NCBI GenBank assembly: GCA_001414345.1
Contig: LLCB01000036.1
Location: 1-64,000, forward strand
DNA from: Hymenoscyphus infarciens
Taxonomy: Eukaryota > Ascomycota > Leotiomycetes > Helotiales > Helotiaceae
DNA: 64,000 bases
Reading direction: 5' to 3'
The stretch's first letter is position 1, and each line of letters begins with the position of its first letter. Under the pieces are notes generated by a model. The model was not told where the DNA came from. It was given only the letters and a program-made list of their open reading frames with translations, and ran no database searches. Positions 32,215 to 42,804 of this stretch are shown in pieces. The position numbers were made by a program, and so were the translations under genes.

Positions 32215-35200
32215 ATGGCGTCCCACGAGCCAAACGAAAAGATGGGCTTTCAACCGGAAAGAACTGAAAACATTCTGACCGGCGATTCTCATCCTGGATA
32301 TTCACAAGGAGAAATCGAGCAAAGACCGCAACCTTCCGAGTCCTCGATGTCCGGGTCAGAAAGAAAGGAGCATTTAGAACGGACAGAAACCTATTCCTCG
32401 CAACGATCCCAACGAGAGCAACATTTCGAGCCCATTGCCAATGGCGACCGGGCAGAGTTACAGAGGATTGCTTCAGAATTTGGAGGGTCAGTTGCATTGG
32501 CAAGGACGCGAACGAATGCATCGCAATCTCTGGAGCGGACGGATACACTTGCTGGTATAGAAATTGGTCATCCGGCATTGGACCCATCGTCACCGGAATT
32601 TGATGTTTATAAATGGGTTCGAATGTAAGTTCTGACTAGGAATAATTTTGTTGGGCAGTTGCTGATTGTCTAACCTACCAGGTTAATGAAACTCACGGAC
32701 GAAAAAAATGTCGTCCAAAGACGTGCTGGCATTATTTGGAAGAACATGAAAGTATGTGGTTCTGGCTCAGCGATCAACCTTCAAAAGACTATGGGTGATA
32801 TATTTCTCGCCCCATTCAGAATTGGCGATGCTTTTGGAAAAAGTCCGGAAAAGACGATCTTGAATTATTTTGATGGCGTTCTCAAGAGTGGTGAGATGCT
32901 GGTGGTACTAGGCCGACCTGGTAGTGGTTGTTCGACTCTCCTTAAGTCGTTATCAGGCGAACTCAACGGTCTCGATATAAAAGACCAATCTACAATTCAT
33001 TATAACGGTCAGTCAATTTTATCCCGGTTTCAATATCCATCACTAATATGTGCGATAGGTATAACACAAAAGCAAATGCTCAAACAGTTCAGAGGAGAGA
33101 TTGTTTACAACCAGGAAGTCGATAAGCATTTTCCCCATTTAACGGTTGGAGAGACCCTCGAATTCGCAGCCCGAGTCCGTACACCACAGCAACGAGTTGT
33201 CGATGGCTACGACCGGGAGAGTTGGGCGAAGCATATGGCACAGGTTGTTATGGCAACCTTTGGTCTCTCGCATACTTACAACACCAAAGTGGGCAATGAC
33301 TTCATCCGAGGTGTTTCTGGTGGTGAGAGAAAGCGTGTTAGTATCGCGGAGATGGCCCTCGCGGGATCACCAATCGCTTCTTGGGATAATTCTACCAGAG
33401 GTCTGGATGCTGCGACTGCGTTGGAATTTACCAAATCGCTTAGGATGACTGCCAATGTCGGCGGAACAGTTCAACTTGTCGCTATTTACCAGGCATCGCA
33501 AGCTATCTACGACCTATTCGACAAGGCAGTTATTCTTTATGAAGGACGACAAATTTATTTTGGTCCAGCCAACGAAGCCAAGCAATACTTTGTGGATATG
33601 GGATGGGAGTGTCCTCCTCGACAAACGACTGGCGATTTCTTGACTTCTGTGACGAACCCGGCGGAACGCACAGCAAGACCTGGATTTGAAGGGAAACTCC
33701 CACGTACGGCAGAGGATTTTGAAAGATACTGGAAGGCATCGTTGCATTACAAATTATTGCAGCAAGAAATCACAGAGCACGAAGCCGAATTCCCCCTAGG
33801 AGGTGGCAGTACCCTCGAACAATTTCAAGAATCGAGAAAAGGAATGCAAGCCAACCATGTTCGAGCCGAGTCGCCATATACTATCAGCATACCGATGCAG
33901 GTAAGGTATTGTACAAGACGAGCATATCAACGTCTTTGGTAAGACATTCATAGCCATCTTTCCATGCAAATTACTTACTCTAAAATAGGAACGATCGAAC
34001 ATCAACAGTCACAACCCTTTTCAGTCAAATGGTATTGGCCCTGGTCATCGGCTCCATTTTCTACGGTACTCCAAACAACACAAGCGCCTTCTTTCAAAAG
34101 GGAGGTGTGATATTCTTCGCCGTCTTGCTAAACGCTCTCATCGCCCTCTCGGAAGTAAACACACTCTATTCTCAAAGACCAATTGTGGAAAAGCAAGCTT
34201 CATACGCATTCTACCATCCTTTCGCCGAAGCTTTAGCAGGTGTCGTCGCAGATATTCCAATCAAACTCTTAATCGCTACTGGTTTCAACGTCATTCTTTA
34301 CTTTCTTGCTGGACTTAGACGAGAACCTTCTCAGTTCTTTATCTTCTTCTTGTTCAATTTCATGGCTAGTCTTACGATGAGCCAGATTTATCGAAGTATT
34401 GCTGCGAGTACGAGGGCGGTAACACAGGCTCTTGCGCTTGCCGGGTTTGCCACCTTGGCGATTGTTATTTATACTGGCTATGTTGTGCCACGGCCACTTG
34501 TGAGGCCTGTGAGTTGTTATCCAAAGTATTTGGGAAATAAATGAGCTAACTGGTTCTAGTGGTTTAAATGGATTAGTTGGATCAATCCCGTCGCTTATGC
34601 ATTTGAAGGCTTGTTTGTCAATGAACTCCACGGACAACGGTTTGACTGCTCACAATTAGTCCCATCAGGTATGATGAAACCATTTTTCAAGCAATAGAAA
34701 TATACTGATTTGAATAGGCGGCGGGTATGTCCTCCAAGGCAACACTTTCATCTGCAGTGTCCCCGGTGCAGTCGCCGGACAAACCACCGTCTCAGGCGAC
34801 GATTACCTGATGGCCGCATACCAATACTCATACACCCACATATGGCGAAATCTCGGATTCATGTTTGCTTTTATGATTTTCTTCCATTTCGTTTACCTCG
34901 CTGCTACAGAATTCATCTCCGAATCGGGAAGCTCAGCCGAGGTTCTTCTTTTCAGACGTGGACACGTTCCGAAATATCTCGAGAAGGCCCTAAAGGACGA
35001 GGAGTCGAATGCAAATTCCATCATACAAAGCGTTACCAAGGATGAGGCGGAACAAAATGAAGCTCAAAGGATTCGAACTCTGGCACCTCAGACCGAGGTC
35101 TTCTCGTGGAAGGACGTGAATTACGACATCAAGATCAAGGGGACCCCACGAAAGCTTCTAGACAATGTCTCTGGATGGGTAAAACCCGGTACACTTACAG

Positions 35201-37261
35201 CTCTCATGGGTGTTTCCGGAGCAGGAAAGACGACACTTCTCGATGTTCTCGCACAACGGGTTTCCATGGGCATTGTCACTGGTGATATGTTCGTCTCTGG
35301 GAAACCACTTGATGAGTCTTTCCAGCGGAAAACTGGTTATGTTCAGCAACAAGACCTTCATTTAGAAACTACGACCGTCCGAGAGGCACTTCGGTTTTCG
35401 GCTCAGCTTCGACAGCCAAAGACTGTTTCTCAGAAAGAAAAGTATGAATATGTTGAGGATGTTATTAAGATGTTGGCGATGCAGGATTTTGCTGAAGCCG
35501 TTGTTGGTATCCCGGGCGAGGGCTTGAATGTTGAGCAAAGGAAGCTTCTTACTATTGGTGTTGAATTGGCTGCTAAACCGGCGCTTCTTCTGTTTTTGGA
35601 TGAACCTACTTCTGGGCTGTAAGTAACCTTTCCCTTGATTTCTTTCGAACACCCCTTGCCTTAGTGATCGAGAGGACTTTTAACCCTCGCCCGCTCTTCT
35701 GAGCTGTTGAATTAGCGTGAAAATATATGCTAATTCGCGTTACAGTGATTCCCAATCCTCATGGGCCATCGTAGCGTTCCTCCGAAAGCTAGCAGACAAC
35801 GGCCAAGCCGTCCTCGCAACAATCCATCAACCCAGCGCCATCCTCTTCCAAGAATTTGACCGACTCCTCTTCCTCGCCAAAGGCGGACGAACCGTCTACT
35901 TCGGCGACATCGGAAAGAATTCCCAAAAACTAATCTCATATTTCGAATCCCAGGGCGCCGAAAAATGCGCCGACGACGAGAATCCAGCAGAATGGATGCT
36001 AAACATCGTCGGCGCCGGTCCAACCGGAAAATCAAAACAAGACTGGCACGACGTATGGAAGAAGAGTCATGAAGCTGTGGCCGTGCAAGAAGAAATCCAA
36101 AGGATCAACGACGAAATGGGAGGGGAAATGACGGAAAGCGAGCCTGGCTCACATTCCGAATATGCCATGCCTTTCTACTCCCAATTCACCGCGGTCACTA
36201 TACGGGTATTCCAGCAATACTGGCGTACCCCAGATTACGTGATGGGGAAACTGGTTCTGGGAATCCTCTCCGCGTTATTCATCGGGTTTACGTTCTTCCA
36301 CGCGGATTCTACACGTCAAGGAACTCAAAACGTCATCTTCTCCATCTTCATGATCGCTACAATGGTTAATCCCATGCTCCAACAAATCATGCCCCGCTTC
36401 GTGCTGCAAAGGGATCTCTACGAAGTGCGCGAACGACCATCAAAAGCATACAGTTGGCCAGCTTTCCTGCTCGCCAACATCCTTGTTGAAATCCCCTACC
36501 AAATCCTCGTAGGAGTTTTGGTATATGGAGCTTATTTTTACCCTATTTATACACACAATGGCATCCCTTCTTCTGAGCGCCAGGGCCTTATTTTGTTGCT
36601 TATTATTCAGTTTTTTGTCTTTGCTAGCACATTTGCTCAGATGATTATTGCTGCTCTCCCCAACGCAGAAACCGCAGGAAATATCGCGACGTTGTTATTC
36701 TCCATGACCCTCATTTTCAACGGTGTCTTCCAACCCCCCGCGGCCCTTCCCGGATTCTGGATCTTCATGTATCGCATCTCGCCCCTCACCTACATCGTCT
36801 CTGCAATTGCCTCCACCGGGCTGGCGGGAAAACCAATACGCTGTTCCTCTGTTGAGTTGGCGGTTATGCAACCTCCACCCAATACCTCTTGTGGTACCTA
36901 CCTCGGAGACTACGCCAGGAGCGCGAGAGGAAGCATTTATAACCCAGACTCATTCTCCGATTGTCAATACTGTTCTCTCCAGGACACGGATCAGTTTCTG
37001 GGGCAAGTGGCTGTCAAATATTCGACGAGATGGAGGGATTACGGGATTATGTTTGCGTTTATTGTTTTCAATATTGTTATGACTGTTGTTCTTTATTATG
37101 CGTTGAGGGTGAGGAAGGGGAGTGGGCAGGGGATTGGTGAGAGGATTGCAGGGTTGAGGAAGAGGGTTGGACTTGGGGGGAAGGAGAAGGCGGGTGTGGA
37201 GGGGGAGGTGGTGAGTGAGGAGCGGGGGAAGGGCGAGAGTGGGGAGAGTGTTGGGTCTTGA
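32215..37261 (+). CDS. Full-size PDR-type (ABC-G) multidrug transporter
   Basis: There are seven exons: 32215-32624, 32682-33007, 33059-33938, 33989-34508, 34560-34668, 34718-35618 and 35746-37261. All phases agree, giving 1,553 residues, normal for this family. The order is (NBD-TMD)x2. NBD1 has the PDR-specific Walker [13 protein letters not shown], signature [13 protein letters not shown] and the degenerate Walker B ending [12 protein letters not shown]2 has Walker [13 protein letters not shown], a degenerate signature [12 protein letters not shown] and Walker [14 protein letters not shown]. This reciprocal degeneracy is typical of fungal PDR pumps. Each TMD has about six helices. It should sit in the plasma membrane and expel lipophilic compounds such as fungicides or defence metabolites; close relatives (BcatrB/atrB types) do so, but the substrate here is unknown. 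Intron 2 (51 bp) has no stop and keeps frame. The long N-terminal extension is hydrophilic. Confidence 0.95.
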
Positions 37262-38115
37262 GAGTGTTAATGACGTTTTTGGGACTTGGTTGAAAATGAA
37301 GCGGGAGCTTTTTGGGTTGTAATGGAATGGGATGGATTTGTTTACTAGGGTTTAGAAGGATGGGATGATAGAGGAGATTTAATTTGAGTTGAACTTGCAT
37401 TGATCCTTTAGCGATAGATCCCAATCGAAAGGCTTTACCGCCGCGCTGTTCAGAGTTGAAGATCGACTCTCCTAAACTGATAAAATTCTTCCACTAGCCT
37501 TCACGCTAAATCCTCCTTGGGCTCTTTCTCAGTTTTGTTGCACATCGCAAAGCTGCCTGTATAATTAGCGGGATTTGGCGTCAACTAGCTCGAGTCCACA
37601 AAATCTCTCATTGGTCCAACATCAAGTTCATAAGTCGACAAAGACGTATTTATAAAGCCCGAATAGGGATAAGCAGCTATGTAGGTTCTGAGTCATGTCT
37701 TTGGTTTATTTTTGAACTATGTTGTGATGAAATGTGCTGTGTCGAGGACCAAAGTGTGGCGTCCAGTCACTATATTCTTCTAGGTATCCAGGTAGGGTTC
37801 AAGACTTTGGGACCTGTCACGTGATAACACCCTTGGAGCATTTCTCCCTATTTAACCGCTCAAGTACAAGAAAGGTTCTCCCTCCTTCCTATATCTTTTT
37901 AATGAGAAACTTTCCGGGGATTTGCAGCTAAATCAAGGGGTGGTGAGTGGATCACGGGAAATGTTAGTTCCTGTTGATTTTTCGCGTTGTCATTTTCGTA
38001 CGGTCTCAAATCCAACCACAACTCCCCTTACGGCAATTTACAACTTCCAAGGTTAGCACACAAGGAGCAACTTTGATGCCTTTTGTCATGCGGAGAAGAT
38101 CAACTCCCACAAGCC
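37262..38115. other. Intergenic region downstream of the ABC transporter
   Basis: This is 854 bp with no gene that I can support. A CACGTGATAAC sequence is near 37818. Base composition is ordinary and there is no RIP signature. Confidence 0.4.
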
Positions 38116-38878
38116 ATGGAAGACTACTATACGGTTCTTAGGGTACCCTAAAATGCTAGCCAAGAAATAATTCATAAATCGTACAAAAGGCTAGCGCTTC
38201 AACAGCATCCGGATAAAAATCTGAGCAATGAGGAATTCGCGACCGAAGCTTTTCAATTGGTATTACACCAGATGTTTTCTACTCGAAACGAGAATTTCAC
38301 TGACAATCTCAAAGTTAGGAAGAGCATATGATACCTTCAAAGATGAGAACAAACGGATGGAATATGATCTTCAATACCTCTAGAATCCCCCTGGCTCATC
38401 AACACCATTCCCAACCACCGATTCCGCTTCTCAACCAAAGCAGAATCTAAATAACGCCGAGTTAATTACCCAAATAAATAGGTGGAAAGCAACTCGTGCC
38501 TCCCGGTGGAGAAAAACCAAAACCACGTGCGAACGCGAGATTGAGGAATTGAGACGAGAGATTGAACAGCTACAGCAAGAAATCGGGGAGATGGTGTGGG
38601 TTCAAGAGGTCGTGGAAGAGTTACTCGCACGTGGTGAGTTGCTATTGCATCAAGATGGGGAAGCGGAGGCAGGGCAACGATTACAAAGGGTCCAGACGCG
38701 TACCCTCAAGGAGCAAGAGTTGGATGGGAAGAAGAATTATTTGCAATTTCTCGAGCTTGATATTCTTCAAAAGAAAAACGAGTTTGAGGCTCAGAATGAG
38801 GTGGATGATTTCCTACAGAGAATGGCGGAACAGGGAGGAGGAAGTAGAGCAGAGAACAGCGAGGGAGAGACATTCTAG
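38116..38878 (+). pseudogene. J-domain/coiled-coil protein pseudogene 1
   Basis: There are two exons, 38116-38259 and 38315-38878. The J domain is complete, with the HPD motif in LQQHPDKN, then GRAYDTFKDENKRMEYD. A long charged coiled coil follows (38530-38870, Glu/Gln/Arg-rich), so the product would be about 235 residues. Two nonsense codons interrupt an otherwise open frame: TAA at 38149 (codon 12) and TAG at 38381. Both sit where Gln is expected, so each is explained by one C-to-T change. A full protein cannot be made. Intron position and layout match the neighbour at 39104, so the two arose by tandem duplication. Functional relatives would stimulate Hsp70. Confidence 0.78.
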
Positions 38879-39103
38879 GAGAACAAGGCTGATAATTTTA
38901 ATGTTCTTATGTCTTCTTGGGGAAACAGCATCTGGAAGTCAAGGATCTCGCAAGTCACGGGACATGCAAGCAAACATACCCCTCGTCTTCCCTTGCGATA
39001 CCTGTTTGCGCAGGTTTAATACCCTTCAGCGACACCCATAAAGCTTTTACCTTCAACTCCTGCAATTTGCCAAAAATTCTAGATCATTCTATTTGCATAA
39101 GCC

Positions 39104-40200
39104 ATGGCCACTTCCATAGATTATTATGAGGTTCTTGAGGTTGCACAAAAGGCCACTCGGGAACTCATCCTTAGATTATACAAACAGCGGGCATTTCATC
39201 GTCCCGACCAGAACCCCGAAGATGCGAGCGAAGCTTCCCAATTGGTAAACTATATTATAGCTCCTTTCAATACGTTATTTCACCCCCTTATAGTATTTAT
39301 GTTCTTCGTAGTTACAAAGAGCATACGACACCCTGAAAGATGCACGCAAACGAAGAATCTACGAGAACGAACTTCAATTCTTCTAAAGACCGACTCGTTC
39401 AAGAATCCCCAAAGCCAACAACAGAGTTAGTAAAACCTAGCTTAACCATTACAAAATCGAAATAAGACAATATAAATGATACGGATTTGATTGAGTAAAT
39501 GAAGAAAATAAAAGCAGCGCGCGCTTCCTGGTGGCAAGATACAATGTTTAAGCACAATTGCGAGGTCTTTGACTTGAAACGAGAAATTCGGCCGCTGAAA
39601 AATTTACCGGAAGAGTTTACAGAGCAAGCTGAAGAGGAATTTGCCAATAGTTGTATCGGGTGGATCTGGTCGCTGTTCTATAAGAAGGTCGAGGATACGG
39701 AAGAGGAGAAGGGACGGAAGGCAAATGAACGAGTTTAAATACAACTATGCTAGTAGATTGGCGGAGGAAAATCTGCTGTAAAGGGGGGCAGAGTTGAAAG
39801 TTATCGAGGATGTTCTAGTCCAGAGGTAATATGACTTTATTTCCTAAAATATGGTTGACGATTGCAGGGAAAGTTCGATCGAGGAGTGAGTTTCCGAGAG
39901 AAGAGCGGAATAACAAGAAGAAAAGGAACGCGTGGGGAGAGTGGCGAGGGAATGGATTCAGTGTGAGGCGCGCAAGAAAAGTGAGCGGGAGAGATCGAGG
40001 AAGGAGAAAGCGGACCAAGTGTGAGGGGCCGCCAAACAAACAGTGGAAGACGCAATAAGACATGAATTTGAGAGGAATGAAAAAGAGAGGCAAGAAAGGG
40101 AATTGCTTGAGTAGCTGGAGTTACGAGCTGCACAAGAAAGACGGTGACAGCAAGCCGAAGAGGATGTAAGAATGCAACGACAAGAAGAGTCATGGTTATA
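39104..40200 (+). pseudogene. J-domain/coiled-coil protein pseudogene 2
   Basis: The first exon (39104-39244) encodes the start of a J domain, but HPD is broken to HRPDQN. After a 67-bp intron (39245-39311), exon 2 gives RAYDTLKDARKRR and meets TAA at 39384, where Gln is expected. A frame change lies before 39499, from which a longer open piece runs to 39738 (FDLKREIRPLKN, a segment seen in fungal J-domain/coiled-coil proteins). Beyond it, Glu/Arg/Lys-rich coiled-coil remnants in shifting frames reach about 40200. It has decayed more than pseudogene 1 and shares its intron position. Confidence 0.72.
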
Positions 40201-41433
40201 GTTTACGATTCAGTCATCGCCATACATATCTTCGAGTGAGTTACACAGAGCAGAAATGCACTCAAGTCGCTACTCACGGTCGGATAAGCCTTTTCCAACA
40301 TACACATCACGGTCTGGCTGCCTCCACAGTGGTTGGTGGCCACAGATCGACGGGTACATGGCTTGCGAAAATTGAAACGACTGGCATGGTTATCTTCTCC
40401 AATGTCCGGATTGCAATATAAGAACGTGTGCTTCTGTGAAGAGTGGATGCGACAAAGCAGAGAAGTATTTTGAACTGAACCTGCACCCTGTCTATTCATA
40501 TTAGTATCCCCGTCTTTGAAAATCTGTACTTTGTTTTCTATAATCTTCATGTAGTTGAGTAATTTGGCAATGTTTCACATTCTTCATCGTTGTTCATTTG
40601 AATTCACTACCTGGATAGTTTCACAGCTCCCCTCGAGTCAACAAAGATAACGACCTCAAGACGCGCTGGTATTTTCGCGCCCCCGCGGCATCACCGAAAA
40701 AGGAAATCCAAAACCAAGTCCCCAAAAAATCCTAAAAAGTGCAAAAGACCAGCAAAACTCTACTCGCCCGTAGGCAAGTGGAGAATACCCGGTATATTGG
40801 ATGTTTTTGCTTCTAGGGAACAGTTGGTGGCTATGAAGGCTACACACATTAACTGACTAGGCCAGGCGCACAAGCTCTAGTTTTGTGATATGAAATCAAT
40901 CTAATTATGGTTATGAAAGGATTTTGGTTTTGTGGGCGCCAGGTGGGTCTCTGGTTAGCGAGAAGGGTTAGCGGGGGAATTCACTTGTTTGGGTATCGAG
41001 GAACAAGTGCTTGTCTGCACTCGGAATTTGACTTTTTACTGTCCTCCACACGTATCGGAAGGGACTTTTGATTGGAGATATTCTATGGAAATACAAATCT
41101 TCTCGACACATTCACTTGAATTTTTCAAGGCACTAAATATCTCGTCCTTCTAACTAACTTCGAAGCTGCAACCTATCAAATCGTATCTCTAAGACTAAGC
41201 AAGTCGCTGAAGGTCTTTCGTAAGCCATCTGCATGAATATTTTCGGGGGGAGGAAGTCGGAGACTAGGGTTGGTAAGTACCGAAAACCAACTTACGGTCG
41301 GAGGCTATTTTTATGCAGGTATCTGGGCAATTGAAGTAAAGGGAAGAGTATTTCGTTAAAATACTGGAACGAATTTTAGTCCCGAACAAGTCGCTTCCTC
41401 GCCATACTGGAGCGAAACAACAACTCACGCTCA
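40201..41433. other. Intergenic region upstream of the O-methyltransferase
   Basis: 1.2 kb with no gene that I can support. The last 200 bases contain GTCGGAGAC (41257-41265) and GGTCGGAGGC (41297-41306), similar CGG-type half-sites about 130-180 bp before the methyltransferase ATG. Confidence 0.4.
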
Positions 41434-42804
41434 ATGGCTTCTCAAACTCCTCAAAATGAAGACCCTCTTCCCACTCCCAACCTTCCACCAGACGCCCTCG
41501 CTAGAATCGCAGCAGCAAACCATTGCATCCAACTAACCGAACTCGCCATCCTCAAAACCTTTATCGACTATAAAATCTTTGACCTTATTCCAGAAACGGG
41601 ATCTATCTCATTGCTTGAACTGGCTAAAAAGGTTGAAGGTTCTCAACACCAACTCACCGATTCCCAAGATTCGATGAACAAGAAGGGTCTTTCTCCTTCG
41701 CATGAGAATCAAAGCAATACCAGCCAGCCTAGTCAATCCAACGAATCCAGCCAACCCACTCTAAGACAAAAGAACGATCCCACTTCGTTCCTTCTCTTAA
41801 CCCGTTTCTCGAAATTCCTCCTCTCAACCGGCGTTTTCCTCGCCCCTTCCCCGGGAGAAATAGCACACACACCCCTTTCAAGAGGGTACAGGGAGGGAGG
41901 TGTACCATCCATGCTTTTAAGTCACATTTCTAATTTTTTGATGCCGGCGGTTTCCGTGTGGCCAGAATTCTTTGCGAAACATGGACTTAGGGAACCGGAG
42001 AGGGCGAATTGCATACCGCTGGGCTTGGCTATGGGGGCTGAGGAATTGAATTTCTATGAGATTTTGAAGAGGGATCCAAAGAGGGAGGAAGGCTTTAATA
42101 GATTTTTGGGAGGGATTACACATTTGGTGGACTTGAAGGGGGTTTATGATTTTAGTTGGGTTTTGGAGAAAGGAGAGGAAGGGAACCTGGAGGAGGAAAG
42201 GGTGTTTATTGTTGACGTTGGGGGAGGGACGGGGGCAGGTTTGAAAGCTATTCTTGAGGATTATCCCGCAATTCCGGCAAGTCGATGTGTGATCCTTGAT
42301 CGACCTATTGTTATAGAAGAGAATAAGTGGGATATCGAAGAAGCCTTGAGAGAGGTACAACTGGTGGAGGGGGATATCTTTCAGCAACAACCAATTCGAG
42401 GTTTGTCTACTGCTCCCCAAAGTTTCCACAAAACTGACGTCCAAATAGGGGCACTAATTTACCACATCTCCCGCGTTCTAAATGATTGGCCGGATTTCGA
42501 TTGTATCCGTCTTCTCAAACATATACGCGAAGTTGCAGTTGAAGACTCTAGAGTTTTGATTGTGGAGGAATTGTTGGTTGAGAATCCGAGTTCTTTGAGT
42601 CTTACGCAGGATATTTTTATGTTGGGGCTAGGGGGGAAGAGAAGGAATGAAGAGATGTTTGGGGAATTTGGGAGGAAGGCAGGGTGGAAGGTTAATGGGT
42701 GTTATAGGGGCGATGGGTGTGGGGTTGTTGAGCTTGTTGTTGATGGGGATTGGGTACGAGAGATGAGAGATCAGAATATGGGGATTTGTAGAACAGATAG
42801 ATGA
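41434..42804 (+). CDS. SAM-dependent O-methyltransferase with catalytic His replaced by Asn
   Basis: A single exon of 456 residues of the COMT-like family. An N-terminal dimerisation/winged-helix domain (residues 25-190) holds an unusual Ser/Gln/Asn-rich insert (about 75-110). The Rossmann part starts with the SAM-binding DVGGGTGAGL at about 260-269, then EGDIF. The segment that in fungal relatives reads RVLHDWPD is RVLNDWPD here, so the catalytic base His is Asn (residue 350). This predicts weak or absent methyl transfer to phenolic oxygens unless another residue serves. It is 3.4 kb upstream of the regulator and on the same strand as the PKS-NRPS, so it may be the left member of that cluster. 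No intron is seen, and the start at 41434 gives a normal N-terminus. Confidence 0.85.
   Translation: MASQTPQNEDPLPTPNLPPDALARIAAANHCIQLTELAILKTFIDYKIFDLIPETGSISLLELAKKVEGSQHQLTDSQDSMNKKGLSPSHENQSNTSQPSQSNESSQPTLRQKNDPTSFLLLTRFSKFLLSTGVFLAPSPGEIAHTPLSRGYREGGVPSMLLSHISNFLMPAVSVWPEFFAKHGLREPERANCIPLGLAMGAEELNFYEILKRDPKREEGFNRFLGGITHLVDLKGVYDFSWVLEKGEEGNLEEERVFIVDVGGGTGAGLKAILEDYPAIPASRCVILDRPIVIEENKWDIEEALREVQLVEGDIFQQQPIRGLSTAPQSFHKTDVQIGALIYHISRVLNDWPDFDCIRLLKHIREVAVEDSRVLIVEELLVENPSSLSLTQDIFMLGLGGKRRNEEMFGEFGRKAGWKVNGCYRGDGCGVVELVVDGDWVREMRDQNMGICRTDR

Noticed and set aside
32102..32593. Minus-strand gene opposite the ABC transporter start
   Set aside because: It is a shadow of the first exon of the transporter; the plus-strand reading has the correct splice site and family N-terminus.
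38116..38878. Functional J-domain gene using a reassigned or read-through stop
   Set aside because: Two stops, both simple Gln-codon transitions, together with a decayed tandem neighbour, fit a pseudogene better. Nothing else in the window suggests codon reassignment.
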